NCBI GenBank assembly: GCA_945910005.1
Contig: OX246746.1
Location: 28,599,730-28,663,729 of the forward strand
Reading direction: 5' to 3'
DNA from: Isoperla grammatica
Taxonomy: Eukaryota > Arthropoda > Insecta > Plecoptera > Perlodidae
DNA: 64,000 nucleotides
In this document: one piece after another, positions 1-12,884 of the stretch
Layout: the number at the start of each line of letters is the position of its first letter
Numbering within the stretch: the first letter of the stretch is position 1
Position numbers and translations under genes: made by a program
Notes under the pieces: generated by a model
What the model saw: only the letters and a program-made list of their open reading frames with translations
Databases searched by the model: none
What the model was told of the DNA's origin: nothing

Positions 1-56
1 GTCCGTGTCCGTGTCCGTGTCCGTGTCCGTGTCCGTGTCCGTGTCTGTGTGTGTGA
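1..56. repeat. (GTCCGT)n hexamer microsatellite
   Basis: About eight uninterrupted GTCCGT units, decaying into GT dinucleotides. The array is cut by the window start, so its full length is unknown. Confidence 0.95.
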
Positions 57-1644
57 CACAATGGAAGCACTGAATGACAAAGCAAGTTGATATCAATTTG
101 TACTCAGCAAAAAATAGTTCCATTTTCCTTCTCCCCCACCAGCACCGTGTGAGTAAGATATTGAACCAGTTAGTTCAAAGGGGGGGGGGGGGGGACATTC
201 AAATCTGTATAATAATTTATTCTTTTCGTATGGTCTCCAAACACAGCTCTAGTAGATTCGTTTAATCTATATTAGATTATAATAAAATTAACTAGATAAT
301 ACAAAACAGCATCGTCTGTTTAAAAGTCAATAAACCAACAACGTAGTATAAATCAATATAAGTAAATTATTATAGTATGGTAGCCAATAAATTAGCAAAT
401 TATTTCTTTTATTTAACAGTCTAGTCCTTGTATGTAATTTGATTCCCTTGTGCCGAATTATAATAGGACAATAATAAAAATAAGTGTTATTATAATTTCA
501 CAACAGCACAATTGCCTTTGTAACATTTTTTAAAAATGTTTTTAATTCAAAAATCATGTGGAACCATAATTCAAGAATGCCAATTTTGAATTTTTGTGTG
601 GTCAATGATGTTTCTTTTTACAACATTTTCAGAAATTGTTGATGGATTCTGAAATGTGTTTTTTTGTTAGAGGTAGTTAGAAAGATCCATACGTAAGAAC
701 CATTGTACACTCCCGTACAATGGATTGTGTCTTTTTATCATTTTAATCTACAGGGCTTCAAATTCCGTTTCAAATGACCTACATAACACTTCGGTAACTA
801 TATTAGACGACACGTGATTGAATATAAGGGTAGTCGATGTACGCGAGGGGTGCGAAAAAGGCCAAATTTTGGCACCCCATATCTTCTGAACCCTTAAAGT
901 AAAATAAAAAATATTTTTTTTTTAAAGGGCACATTGTTTATGTGTGCAAAATCTGAACAAAATCTGATGGGGTCATGTCCAAAAATGGAACAAACTGTCG
1001 TTAATTTCATATGGTATCACCCGTCTATCATTAATAGATGTACGCTTTCGCTGACCACTATTTTCACGGTTGTAAAATTCTCTCATGACATAACCCGTGT
1101 TTCTTTCTATTACAACATGCGGCGACTCCAAACGGATCCCTGTGTTTATTTGGTCTACCAGAGTATCTATCAATTGAAACTTTCGGAGACTCAAAATGAT
1201 CGCTGTGTTTAATTGGTCTACCTGAGTTTCTATCGATTGAAACATGCGGAGACTCAAAATGATCCCCGTGTTCATTTGGTCTACATTAGTTTTATACGTC
1301 TTACCTCGATGAGTGGGTCTTGTGGGGGGGGTGGGGGAGTGGGTGGAAGGATCTTTTTCTCTTGTCGGTTGTTGAAATTGGTGTTGTGCTACAGACGGCT
1401 GCAAGACCGCCCCCGTCCTGTCCCGTACCGTCTGTGGGTCCCGCTCTGGTATTATTGTTGTGTTTCTGGGCATTGTGCTTTCTAAACAAAGAAAAGAAAC
1501 ATTCATTTTAGCGAAGCGACGTTATGTTTATTTGTCTGATTAGAATTCAGAACGGCATTCAACTAGGCCACAAATGCAACCATTGAGTGAATACAGGAAG
1601 TGAATGTACATTCTAATCTAGTGGCTTTATATTTACTATTTCAG
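57..1644. other. Non-coding stretch, probable glutaminase intron
   Basis: AT-rich sequence lying upstream of the acceptor used by the first glutaminase exon in the window, so it is best read as intron. It contains a G run at 180-194 and the 63-bp minisatellite listed separately. I see no other exon with matching phase and splice sites. The open frames here overlap the minisatellite and look accidental. Confidence 0.6.
1110..1290. repeat. 63-bp minisatellite, about 3 units
   Basis: The phrase GGAGACTCAAAATGATC recurs in diverged form three times at about 63-bp spacing, each time followed by a GTGTTTA-like and TTGGTCTAC phrase. The period is a multiple of three, which explains the long open frame on the reverse strand. 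The sequence is unrelated to the 63-bp array at 23-27 kb. Confidence 0.75.
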
Positions 1645-1785
1645 ACATTGGCTGTCGGGCATGGATATGACACTATCCGACTATGATGGACGCACAGCGC
1701 TTCATCTGGCCGCAGCAGAAGGCCACACTATCTGTGTCGATTTCCTACTGCAGCAGTGCCACGTTCCACACGACCCTAAAGACAG
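1645..1785 (+). CDS. GLS: Glutaminase, penultimate coding exon (ankyrin region)
   Basis: Glutaminase converts glutamine to glutamate and ammonia in mitochondria. Kidney-type enzymes end in ankyrin repeats after the catalytic domain. This exon follows acceptor TTTCAG (AG at 1643-1644) and ends at donor GTACGC (GT at 1786-1787). It reads in frame as SGMDMTLSDYDGRTALHLAA, then AEGHTICVDFLLQQC and ends DPKDR. From memory of animal GLS, the counterpart is a DYD-RTALHVAAAEGH-VVKFLL stretch ending PFPKDRW, a near-collinear match. The first base completes a codon from an upstream exon, and the last two bases (AG) join the next exon to make Arg. The ATG at 1661 is internal, not a start. Family assignment is confident; whether the gene matches GLS or GLS2 of vertebrates cannot be decided here. 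Confidence 0.92.
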
Positions 1786-2257
1786 GTACGCTTCCCCTGT
1801 AGCATTCAGTAGTTCCATGGAGAACCACTTTAGTTCCTCCAACATTACGAGTAGGCCTATGTGCTCATAAGGAACGGGAGTGGCGATAGTTGTGGTGAGA
1901 GAGGCCCTGCGGGGAGGGGGTATAATATTATATTACTATTATTATTGTTGTTTTTAATTTAATCAATATATTATAAAATTTTAGATTTATACACAAATAT
2001 TTATACTGTATTTATTTTTTCAATCTTTCTTAATTTTTATGTTTTCTTTTCTAAAGTAGTTTTTCTGTTGTGTCATATTTTGCTATTTTATGTTGATCAG
2101 TATTTTTGCTATTTGTTAAGTCATAAATTGTGTACTTTTACTTATTACTCTCCTTTGAAAATCAGTTGGTACATGCATTAAATAAATAACCGAGAAATTG
2201 TCGTACACCGACGTGAGTTCCATAGAAACGCGCGTAACATGGTGTTGTGACTTGCAG
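1786..2257 (+). other. Last intron of the glutaminase gene
   Basis: Bounded by GT at 1786 and AG at 2256-2257, with phases that fit the two flanking exons. The interior is very T-rich and contains no recognised element. Confidence 0.85.
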
Positions 2258-2423
2258 ATGGGGCAACCTGCCTATTGACGAGGCCGAGACATTTGGACAC
2301 ATCGAGGTGGTCAAGTGCCTCAGAAAGTGGGAGGGCCACATTACAGAAACGGAGCAGAACGACGAAACAAAGAGTTCATCAACAGGCAGTGGCGGCTCGT
2401 CACCCACTCCTCCACCCCAGTAA
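2258..2423 (+). CDS. GLS: Glutaminase, terminal coding exon
   Basis: Starts after acceptor TTGCAG and joins in phase to 1785, giving KDR-WGNLPIDEAETFGHIEVV followed by KCLRKWEGHITE, a Glu/Asp/Ser/Thr-rich tail (TETEQNDETKSSS) and GSGGSSPTPPPQ before TAA at 2421-2423. The W-N-P-DEA-FGH-V pattern is the second ankyrin repeat of animal glutaminase. The disordered polar tail is where family members diverge, so its lack of similarity is expected. No frameshift is seen, so the gene looks intact at this end. A possible polyadenylation hexamer AATAAA lies at 2579-2584. Confidence 0.9.
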
Positions 2424-3482
2424 TCATCAAGAGAGACAGGGTGGGGATACCATACTGTGTTTCTCTTAAAGCACACATTATGGTTGGCGTGGAAATTGAT
2501 GTCCAAATATAATACGATTTTTTTATAGTAGCCATATTTTCTCATTTTACTTTCCAAAGGGTAAGCCCAGTACCAGTAAATAAATGAAAGGAAGTATTCA
2601 TCCTATTCATAACGGTTTACAGGGATATCGTCAGTATGCGACTAGTAGAGGCATTCTTAGGCTCCAGTTTCTGTGGATATGTATTTGACGTCACGAAGCA
2701 AGATAGTTGGGACCCCCCCCCCCCCCACCCTTTGAGTGCAAAATTAAACGTTGCTCTTCGACCAGGTGCATGGTGAAGTTCTGATTATGATATAGAAAAT
2801 TAGAATGTATTTTAAAAGTAAACAATGTTTTAATGTTCGCGCAGGCTGGCTTTGGGTTGACATCTGATTTGCGGATTCACAACATGTTTTATCTCAGATG
2901 TACTGGCTAAGCATACATCACCTAATTGATAGCTAATTGTGTGGTAAAGTACTCTGCTACTACCACTTACTACCTCTGCAGACATATGGGATCAGTCAGT
3001 TATGGTTGGCTTTTAATTTCCGACTGGCTACAATGTTTTTTATCTCCAGATCCAGAAGTCATGCACAGAACTCTAAAACTTGTGCTTTGTATTGTGGAGC
3101 GTCACTTATGTCAATTACCCAGTGCAATAGAGCATGGCAATAAGTATCTCGCTGGTAGTTGTTAATTCCCGAATGGAAATTGTCCGAGTATACTGTTGAC
3201 TGACTGCCTATATCGATAATCACATTATATCGATAAACACATTATAATATCATGTCTATAGGAGTCAATTTTTTTCGCCTACACAGTAAGGATTGGTTTG
3301 TGGTTCAAATAGAAAATTAAGACGTAGTGTAGGTGTTGCTAAATGGCATATATGTGTGTTGATTAAAACTAATGATGTCATGTACGGTTGTCGATCGATT
3401 CAAGCTTTCAATACGTCCATTTTATCGGTATACAAATAATTGTGTAAATAGAGGATTGAAGGACAGAGATTTACGATGATTA
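2424..3482. other. Glutaminase 3' flank, no further gene seen
   Basis: Probable 3' UTR followed by intergenic DNA. It has AATAAA at 2579-2584 and a poly-C run near 2714-2726. Open frames here lack coding character or splice context. Confidence 0.5.
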
Positions 3483-3776
<294 letters not shown>

Positions 3777-3978
3777 ATAACAACAATAGGATTCGTTGAA
3801 ATATTGGAAACGAAAGATAATTAACTGTTCTTATTATGCATGTTACAGCTTGGAATTTTGAGTCTGTAAGGCCTAGCGTAGCAATTTCTATGTTATATTA
3901 TTAAGAACGAAGGATACCTCTATGTCAAAATCAGCAGAACATTTTCATGTTTTAATTATATTTCACCATGAACCTCGA

Positions 3979-4095
3979 GCACCTGAAAATCGAAAATCTG
4001 AGTAATAAGCGGGCTGTGATTTGGTAAGCCCTTCAGTCTGTATGGGTTACCAAACAACAGCCCGCTTATTACTCAGATGTTCGATTTCGAGGTGC
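3979..4095. repeat. Short hairpin element (~117 bp)
   Basis: Imperfect inverted repeat: GCACCTGAAAATCGAAAATC at the left pairs with the reverse complement of the right end (…TTCGATTTCGAGGTGC). The inner stem carries GAGTAATAAGCGGGCTGT, and the loop is about 12 bases. It could be a small MITE or a hairpin. No clear target duplication is seen. Confidence 0.75.
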
Positions 4096-4193
4096 ATTCT
4101 TGAGTTATAATTAGGCCTAAGTAGGCCTAAAACATGACAATTTGCTGCGGTTTTTTTGACATCAACCTACCATCGATTGACCATCGATCTTAA

Positions 4194-4630
4194 CAGTGGC
4201 GTATACACGGGGGGAGGGAGGGGGGGGGACAAAACACAAAGGAAACATGGAAAATGACCGTTTACATTTCAATAGACAGTATCAAAAGACAGTATTTCAA
4301 TAGACAGTTAGATGTCTTACTTTATAATTATTGTATATTGTTGTAATTATTAAAAGCAAAAGCAATACGAAAAATATGCAAATTATTGATTGAGGTTCCT
4401 TTTATTAGCGGTGCCAAGGAAAAAATGTGTTGCCAGAAACTGAGTAATCATGTTTCAGTTGGCCGCTGTAAAACGCACAGATTTGCACTAAAATGACTTG
4501 ACGAGAATGTTTTCGGGCAAGCTCCCCCCCCCCCCCCCCCCCCCCCGGAACCCCAATTATGTTTCGGCTCCACTCTCTATAATCTGGGTTGAAAACCCCC
4601 CCCCTTTCCCAATTCCTGGATACGCCACTG
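4194..4630. mobile_element. hAT-type MITE, copy 1
   Basis: Terminal inverted repeats CAGTGGCGTATAC at the left and its complement ending GATACGCCACTG at the right. An exact 8-bp target duplication GATCTTAA lies at 4186-4193 and 4631-4638. The CAGTGGCG end plus 8-bp TSD is diagnostic of the hAT superfamily. The 437-bp interior has G-runs and C-runs and no transposase, so the element is non-autonomous. Confidence 0.92.
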
Positions 4631-4733
4631 GATCTTAATATGTGTGTTGTAATGTGCTGCAGTTTTTAGCTACAACCACGTTAAGTCTGAATCTCCACCC
4701 ACCAGGGAAGTTTTATTCATTTACTAAAGCGAG

Positions 4734-5461
4734 CGTCTTCACTAGACTCTTATGGCACTTCGATCTGTTGTTTTTTTGTTTTGTTTTTTGTTTTTTGTTT
4801 TTATGTCTGTCGATAGCGGTCGAGCGGAAAGTCCGATCAACTTGAAATTTGGACGATCCACAAGCCTCAAAATGGATTGAAGGTCTATAGTTTTGAAGCA
4901 AAATCGTTCGAAAAGTTACAAAGTTACACCATAGTTACTGCAAACTTTTTTCTGAAACAAAATGGCGGCAAAATGTGAGATAGCCATATTTTTTAAAAGT
5001 TTTTTCCAGCTACGAATATGTTCATTTTATGGTGATCTGATGAACATTGGTAAAGTTACACAAAAGTTACTCGAAAATATATTTCTGAAACACAGTAACA
5101 GCAAAATGTGAGGTAGCTATCCTACGGTAAATTTTTGTCCGGTCACGAATATACTAATGTAAACGCAATCTGATACGTATTAGAGGCAGAAATTACATTT
5201 CAAATGCTGTCAATAACTGTTAGTAACGGTGGCGGACCGCGGCGAAAACACTGACAACGAAAATTCATAGCAACGCACATTGCACTGCATTCAACAATTT
5301 CGGGAAGTATAATAGCTATGGAAATTAAAAGAAAATTTGTTATGCGCATTCTTGCATTGTTGTTAATTGCTGTTTTTATTAGCTTTGAGATCTTTTCGCC
5401 AGAACGTTCGTAGATATGGACGCGCTCGCTTATCAACGCGTCCAACAGAGCGTTTTCCTAG
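4734..5461 (+). mobile_element. Helitron-like element, copy A (full length)
   Basis: About 728 bp. The 5' end is CTAAAGCGAGCG and the 3' end TTTTCCTAG, followed by T. The body shares the T-rich tract, the TCTGTCGATAGCGGTCGA block and the sub-terminal hairpin GACGCG…CGCGTC with seven other copies. Orientation is set by the CTAG end. There is no transposase. Confidence 0.8.
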
Positions 5462-5770
5462 TTAAAAAAAAAAAGATAAATACTCTCTCTTGCGCACCAG
5501 TTCCAAAAACATATCCCATTAAATATTTAAAGATAGCAATGGATGATTTCACTTAAAAAGTAAAACCTTATCAAGGAATTTCAGAACCGCCTTTAAGAAT
5601 TAACTTCGCAAATTGGTGTTCGTATGCAGAACTGAATATAAAAAGTACATTGCTTACTTCGGCAATTTTCTGTAACAAAATAATTTATAATTAATAGTTC
5701 CTATTTTCCTTTGTATCACCTCAATTTTCATTTTTCGAATTTACGATTTTTACAAGTGATCATAAACTAT

Positions 5771-6538
5771 TACGCTCACGTACTTTACAGCTACAGCTAG
5801 CTACACGCTAACTTTGAGCCACGGTCGCAGGTGATCATGCTCCAATCACGCTCACGTACTTTACAGCTACAGCTACACGCTCACTTTGAGCCACGGTCGC
5901 AGGTGATCTTGCTCCAATCACGCTCACGTACTTTACAGCCATATAGCTACACGCTCACTTTGAGCCACAGTCACAGGTAATCATGCTCTAATCACACTCA
6001 TGTACTTTACAGCTACAACTACACGCTCACTTTGAGCCACGGTCGCAGGTGATCATGCTCCAATCACGCTCACGTACTTTACAGCTACAGCTATACACGC
6101 TCACTTTGAGCCACAGTCGCAGGTGATCATGCTCCAATCACGCTCACGTACTTTACAGCCATAGCTACGCGCTCACTTTGAGCCACAGTCACAGGTTATC
6201 ATGCTCCAATCACACTCATGTACTTTACAGCTACAACTACACGCTCACTTTGAGCCACGGTCGCAGGTGATCATGCTCCAATCACGCTCACGTACTTTAC
6301 AGCTACAGCTACACGCTCACTTGAGTCACGGTCACAGGTGATCTTGCTCCAATCACGCTCACGTACTTTACAGCTACAATTCTACACGCTCACTTTCAGC
6401 CACGGTCGCAGGTGATCATGCTCCAATCACGCTCACGTACTTTACAGCTACAGCTACACGCTCACTTTGAGCCACGCTCACAGATGATCATGCTCAAATC
6501 ACGCTCATGTACTTTACAGCTACAACTACACGCTCACG
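5771..6538. repeat. ~72-bp tandem array, about 10-11 units
   Basis: The unit contains CTCACGTACTTTACAGCTAC, ACACGCTCACTTTGAGCCAC and GGTCGCAGGTGATCATGCTC in that order. Units differ by scattered substitutions and a few short indels. Variants with ACTCATGTACTTT and with CATAGCTAC recur, which hints at a higher-order pattern of about three units. Confidence 0.95.
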
Positions 6539-7260
6539 CACAGATATATTTACAAATTTTAAATCAGTAGGTATCTCATGTTTATGAGTATTACATGTCT
6601 ATAATCATACATTCCAAATGTGTAAACCTCATACAGAGTTTGAGACACGGTAGGCGTAATGTTACAAAATTATTGCAGCATTAACAATTGGTATTAAATT
6701 TGAATTAATTATTAAATGGAATAAAACAAAACGGAATTGTTTCAACAATTCCATATACTTTTAATAGGGAAATTCACAAATCGTCAGAATTTGGTATTAA
6801 TTGGGTCTTCTGGGCATGAAATATAGGTATGTCTTTTTAATATATTATTCCACCTTTTAAGTGCCTGATATCATTACGTTAATAGGCCTACAGTGTAGCT
6901 GTAGGTAGATTTCCTATCATGCCGAATCATGGTGCACTTAAAACGTGCTATGGCCAAAACCACTTGGTCTGAATTGTTAACCTGTTATATTTAGGCTATA
7001 TTTAATATTGTAAAGTATAATTATGTAGCTTTAAGGTTTTTAAGCTGTATACAAGATAATATAATGATAGCTAGACAAACAACATGCAAGATGAATGTTA
7101 CTAGCAGCGGTTCTTGAATCTTGACAAGCTGGTGTTCTACGAATAGACCTAAAAAACGCTTAAATGTTATAAGAATTGTACACTATTAATACTTTTTGTT
7201 AAAATTATATTTTAAGAAAATAAAATGAGGAAAAATTAACTAGAAATGTGTCTCTGAATA
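6539..7260. other. No recognised feature
   Basis: AT-rich non-coding sequence. No ORF with coding character, splice-phased exon or repeat was recognised. Confidence 0.5.
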
Positions 7261-7515
7261 GTTGAAGCCTGGGCCGGAAGAATGTTGGATATACATTCTC
7301 CTTGATTTTCTAGATGCGAAGTTAAACCGCTTTTAATGGGTTTGAAATCCAACATTATCCCAGGTTTACCAATCTAACAATGCTTGCGAAAACGGAAATA
7401 GTTCACTAAAAACATGGTAGATCGCGTTAGCTTGAAGAATGAATTACAACCAACGTTTTGCCGCAATAAAAATATTTTCGAAAATATCCAACGTTCTTTC
7501 GGCCCAGGCTTCAAT
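7261..7515. mobile_element. Small terminal-inverted-repeat element (MITE-like)
   Basis: GTTGAAGCCTGGGCCGGAAG at the left pairs with the reverse complement of the right end (…TTTCGGCCCAGGCTTCAAT). The pairing extends about 33 bp through AA-GTTGGATAT with few mismatches. Superfamily is unresolved because no unambiguous target duplication is visible. Confidence 0.75.
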
Positions 7516-8809
7516 TGTATTAACTCTAATGATTTCCTCGAGTTAAAAATAAAACAACAACAAAAAAGTAAAGTCCGCACTTGTAGCTACAGTAATTTGT
7601 ACAATTAAGTCGGTCATACTGAAATACAAAAACACGTAATAATTACACACAATATCCGCACAAACAATTGTAATACAAACCTTTTTATGAAAAATTGAGG
7701 TATGAAAATTTCAAAGAGTGTTATTTTAGTCACTCATGTTTCTACTTATCTACTGTTTGAAATGCAAATACATCTGTAGCGTACATAAAAATCAGATAGT
7801 TTTGCGAGTATGATCCATCTGCGTTTTCAGTTCATACCGCTGCAATTACATGATTGTCTAATATGCCGGAGATTATACTAAACTATACACCACAATCTTG
7901 ACATAATTATATTGGACCAACTGTAGGCTGAAGTATTTTCTAGGGATATTCCTTAGTTTATTTACTGTGTTGCGTGCTTAATATAGGCCTAAATGAGAAA
8001 CTAAAATTAAATAAAAATTGCATTAAGATTGCCATTTGTTAACTTATTCTAGTTAAAAAATGTGAATTATCATCAATTAATACACGGTAATTTATTATTA
8101 TTTAAACGGAAAAAATATGAGAACCAAATTGGTATTGTATATTTTAACTGTAAAAATTCTAGAAGTATGGATATTGAGTAAAAAACAAATATCACAATGA
8201 TTATTATCACTGAATCTCATATCATACAATAAGTTATCACAATATGCCCTGAGAGAGGTTTGCAACCGTTACCCCGCGCCTGTGCAAAACCTATATTAAA
8301 ACAGAGCCTAGAAGGGGGTAAGATTTTTGGAATTCTGTACAATGTTGCTTTTCTTATTTCTAGTTTACCAATAGTATTTTAGAAGTAAATATTGCCCAAG
8401 CCATACGGTCTTATAGCATTTAAAATATATGTTATTGGGTGGACAGATTCAGTATTGTTGCTAATTATAACTAAACTCTGGACAATAATATATTTAAGAC
8501 TGTTGCAATAAATGTGAAGTGCTATATTCTTAAATGTTATGTAGATGAAAATGTAATTATTATATTGAATTTAAATGAGCAGGCTTGTTGGAAGCTATAA
8601 ATATAATGAAGAAGCCTTTTAAAAAGTGTGAACGCATTTCAGTACCATCAATATTTGTCAGAGGTTACCTCAAAGTGTCTCCATTGTTGTTTCCAAATAA
8701 TTATTTGTGCTAAATGACTATGTGTAGCCGTAGACCAATACAATAAAATGTCAAATAAAACAATGTTTATGAAAATATTCTATACATCATTATTATAATC
8801 TTCATTCCT

Positions 8810-8813
<4 letters not shown>
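7516..8813. other. No recognised feature
   Basis: AT-rich sequence without recognisable coding, RNA or repeat structure. Confidence 0.5.

Positions 8814-8862
<49 letters not shown>
8814..8862. repeat. (ATT)n microsatellite
   Basis: About 16 ATT units followed by ACT units. Confidence 0.95.
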
Positions 8863-8864
<2 letters not shown>

Positions 8865-10570
8865 TACTACTAACATCATGTTTGTGTGGCCCTTCACTTG
8901 GACACAACAACTCACAATAACTGTGATTCCAGTGTTGGGTAAGACCCCCAACATACCCCATAATATAGTAGCAATCGCTCACGAATCTAAACAAATCTTT
9001 GGCCATCCCTCATTCTATAGCGGACCTGTACGATATCTCAACGCGTTGGTAGGAGCAAGGCCAAAGATGTTGGAATAGTACTATAATCTTTGGTACTATA
9101 CATCACGCGACGCGAACCCTTCAGTGCAGTTATGTAAGATATCAGAAACCTCTCTAACATAACATAACCAGTGTTAGTCAATAGCCAATCAGAAGACAGC
9201 AATTGAGATGTTAATTTGTGCCAATAGGGCACTAGCAACACCGAAAGACAACAATCAAACAAATGAATTGAATCGATGGACAAACAACAACCTGTCAAAA
9301 AATAATTTCTTCTGATTTTGGAAAACAAAACAAAAAACAAACAAATACACATACAAAACTTTCACTTAGTCGTTGTCCATTATTAAAAGTTTTAAATGGC
9401 GAGCAGTTACTATTGCTACACTTGTTTTTATTTCTATGGTTGCAATTTTATTATTTTGATAGCTCATTGTTTGTCCATCAGTTCAATTCATTTGTTTCAT
9501 TGTTGTAGTACGGATGTGACGTCAGTTGCGGGTTCCTTATTGACGAAAGATATTGTTGAAAAAATAACAAACAGAACCCTTCTAATAACCTGAAAACGTC
9601 GACCAAATACTTAATAAAACTGTTTATTTATAGATGAAGCAAAATAATAAAGTTGAATAAACACATTAAGGAACGATTCAATGATATCATTGAATATCCA
9701 ATGATATTAGATGGTATTACCAAAAAAGAATTGAAATGTGATATTAGTCAAACTATACACACGGGCAACTGCAAAAAATGCGTCTATTTCAAGTACTGTT
9801 GAGAAAACTCTTCTTAACCCTAGTATCAGACAATAGGCTATGTTTGCCTCCATATTTTGGTAGGAGATTACCCGGGGTCGATATAAGATCCCTAAGCGAG
9901 AGTTAATGTACAGGAATGGGGCCCCTAACCCAGGCAGTATAGGGAACAATAATGCGAAACGCATTTGAAAATCATTAGCCATAACACAGTGAGTCGCGCT
10001 CTATATACTTTCACGGACCGCGGGGGGGGGGGGGGGGGGGGGAGAGAGATAGACCCAATTGGCCATTATCTTCGGCGATATCACCCTGTGTCTCTTTGGA
10101 CATCATGAAATTGTTTAGTCACAAATGTCGTTTGCGACCACTCTAATGAACGGTCTTGATGAGTGCATAACGAATAAGTAAGTAATTATACATATTAGTT
10201 GTACATTTTCAGGAGTAATCATGCTTGAAACGTCAAAATCCATCTTCGGTCGCTATTTTTTGCACTATTAGCTAACAAAGGTGAGAAGTTTCCATTTTTT
10301 CTCTTTGCAGCGTTGAAATATCCGTTAGTGTATTTGCATTGTTTATAATGTGATTTACATATAACAATGTCCATTTTAGGTTTTTGTTTTAAATTAAATT
10401 TTCTTTTACATTAATTAACGTTATTAAAAGAGAACTGCGTTTATTTAAGGATTGTGCAGCCTTTAACATACAAATGCATGTCATTTAGTTGGTGGAACAG
10501 TCAAGGTCACAAAATAACAAACATACTTACATAAACGCTCAAGAAACGCAATTAATATATATATATATAA
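8863..10570. other. Non-coding stretch with one inverted repeat and a poly-G run
   Basis: Arms of about 45 bp at 9247-9292 and 9466-9506 (ACAAATGAATTGAA-CGATGG and its complement) pair across about 170 bp. They could be the ends of a decayed element. A poly-G run lies at 10022-10042. No gene is supported. Confidence 0.45.
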
Positions 10571-10753
10571 TGTATGAAAACATTTTTCGGTAAAACCAAT
10601 CCAATTTAAAATAATAGTCAACGTTTGTGTTTGTTGTTGTGGTTTTGTATTTGTTTTTGTATGTCTCGAAAAGGACGACTCTACAGTCGTCGAAACGTTG
10701 ACTATTATTTTAAATAAACTTTGGATTGGTTTTACGGAAATATGTTTTCATAC
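10571..10753. mobile_element. Palindromic MITE (~183 bp)
   Basis: Left arm contains GTATGAAAACAT, TCGGTAAAACCAATCCAA and AATAATAGTCAACGTTTG. The right arm reads back the same blocks, ending GGTTTTACGGAAATATG then TTTTCATA. The core holds a second short palindrome (CGACGACTCTACAGTCGTCG). Both arms are well preserved. Confidence 0.85.
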
Positions 10754-11282
10754 TTTACATTTTGCAACCAACAAAATCTAAGAAATCATATATATATATT
10801 TGAGATGCCACATTTTGACACCCCTGGTGGGTGCATCCATTAAAAACATGTTGTCTATTGAGTAAAAATCGGAAGACAATGTATTCAAGTACTCAAACCC
10901 GCTTCCATCGTCTTCCACAATGTGGGTAATATGGGAGGTCATAGACTGAATATATAAGAAAATGTGTGTGCACCCCTTAAATGGAAAAATGTGCCTAATC
11001 AAATATTTTGAATGTAAAAGATCACGTACGTCCAAAAATGTTCATTTATTGTCCAGAATCGCAATTAACATTAATATATCTCCTTATTTCGCCAAATTTG
11101 GATACCCCTGGTTGGTGCATCCACCAAAAATATGTAAGCTTACAAAATAAAATCGAAAGATAGTGTACCAAAGTACCCAAAAACAGATCCAAACTTTCCG
11201 GCATGTGGGGTAAACTATATACATGTTATGCTCAAAGTCAACACATAATGTATTTAAATCAATTATTAAATTATATGTGTTA

Positions 11283-11505
<223 letters not shown>

Positions 11506-11740
11506 GCAATATATCATTACATAGTACATGATAGAACATTGCTGGTTGGAAAAATTATAGAGCAGAGCCCCTTACACAGAAGTGTTTTACCACCAGTTTA
11601 AACCTAAATGTTATATCTAAACTTAGTACCAAGGAATGTGGTTTTATATACATAATGCACATGAATGAATACATGAATGAATACATGAAGAATGAAGAAA
11701 ACATGAATAAGCGTGTGTGCGTGTGCATGTGGGTGCGTGA

Positions 11741-11882
<142 letters not shown>

Positions 11883-12884
11883 CGTATGTTGGTCATCCTT
11901 GTAAATGGGAAAAATGTAAAATTAACAATTTCTGTCTGTTAAAGGTTACATACTTCCAAAAATCTTCATTTAATTGTCAAGATCGCAACTATCATTAACA
12001 TTGCTCATTATTTCGACATTTTGGATAGCCTTGGTTGGTGCATTCACCAAAACCGTCTTGGCTAACAAGTTAAAGTCAAAAGATCATTTATCAAAGTATT
12101 CAAAAACACTTTCAGACCTTCCACCATTGGAGGGGTGGGGGGTTACAGATGGGGCAAACATGATACATTTCAACCTACAAAAATACAATAAAATGAAGCC
12201 TATATAAAATGTTTTTCTCACTCATTAAAAATAAAAATTCATGTTATTAAGTTTATCAAGAATTTAAAGTGCTTGAGGCTATATACTTACAACCATTTTA
12301 ATTTATTGTCAAGAATTGCATAGAATGTTAATATTGAATTGTATAGTGGCACATCTAGACAACTCTGGTACAGGCGCACCCGCCAAAACCAGGTTGGCGA
12401 TTGGCGAACAGCTGAAAATCAAAAGTCTATATACAATAGTAAAGGAAACCACTTTCAAACCTTCCATTATTGAAGGGGTGGGGGGTTACAGAGCGGCTAA
12501 ACTATATACATTTTATGCTCGAAATAAAAAACAAACATGTATATATAACTGGTTTGTGTAACCCTGAAAATAAAAAAATCATGTTATTTGGTAGCTTACG
12601 TATAAAAGAGTAAATTGGCCTACCTATAAAAATAGTTCATTCTTTCAACTCCCCTGGTGGGTGCACCCACCAAAACCATATTGGCTAACAAGTGAAAATC
12701 GAAAGTCAATATGTTAAAGTAGGTACTCAAAACTACTTTCAGACCTTCCGCAATGTGGGGGGGGGGGGGGGGGGAGGAGGGGTTATATCTAGCCCAAGGT
12801 CTATATACGATTCCTGATTTTTAGAGTCAAAGAATAGAACTTGAACTCGAGGCATTACCCATTTGTTTATATGGTTTATATGGT

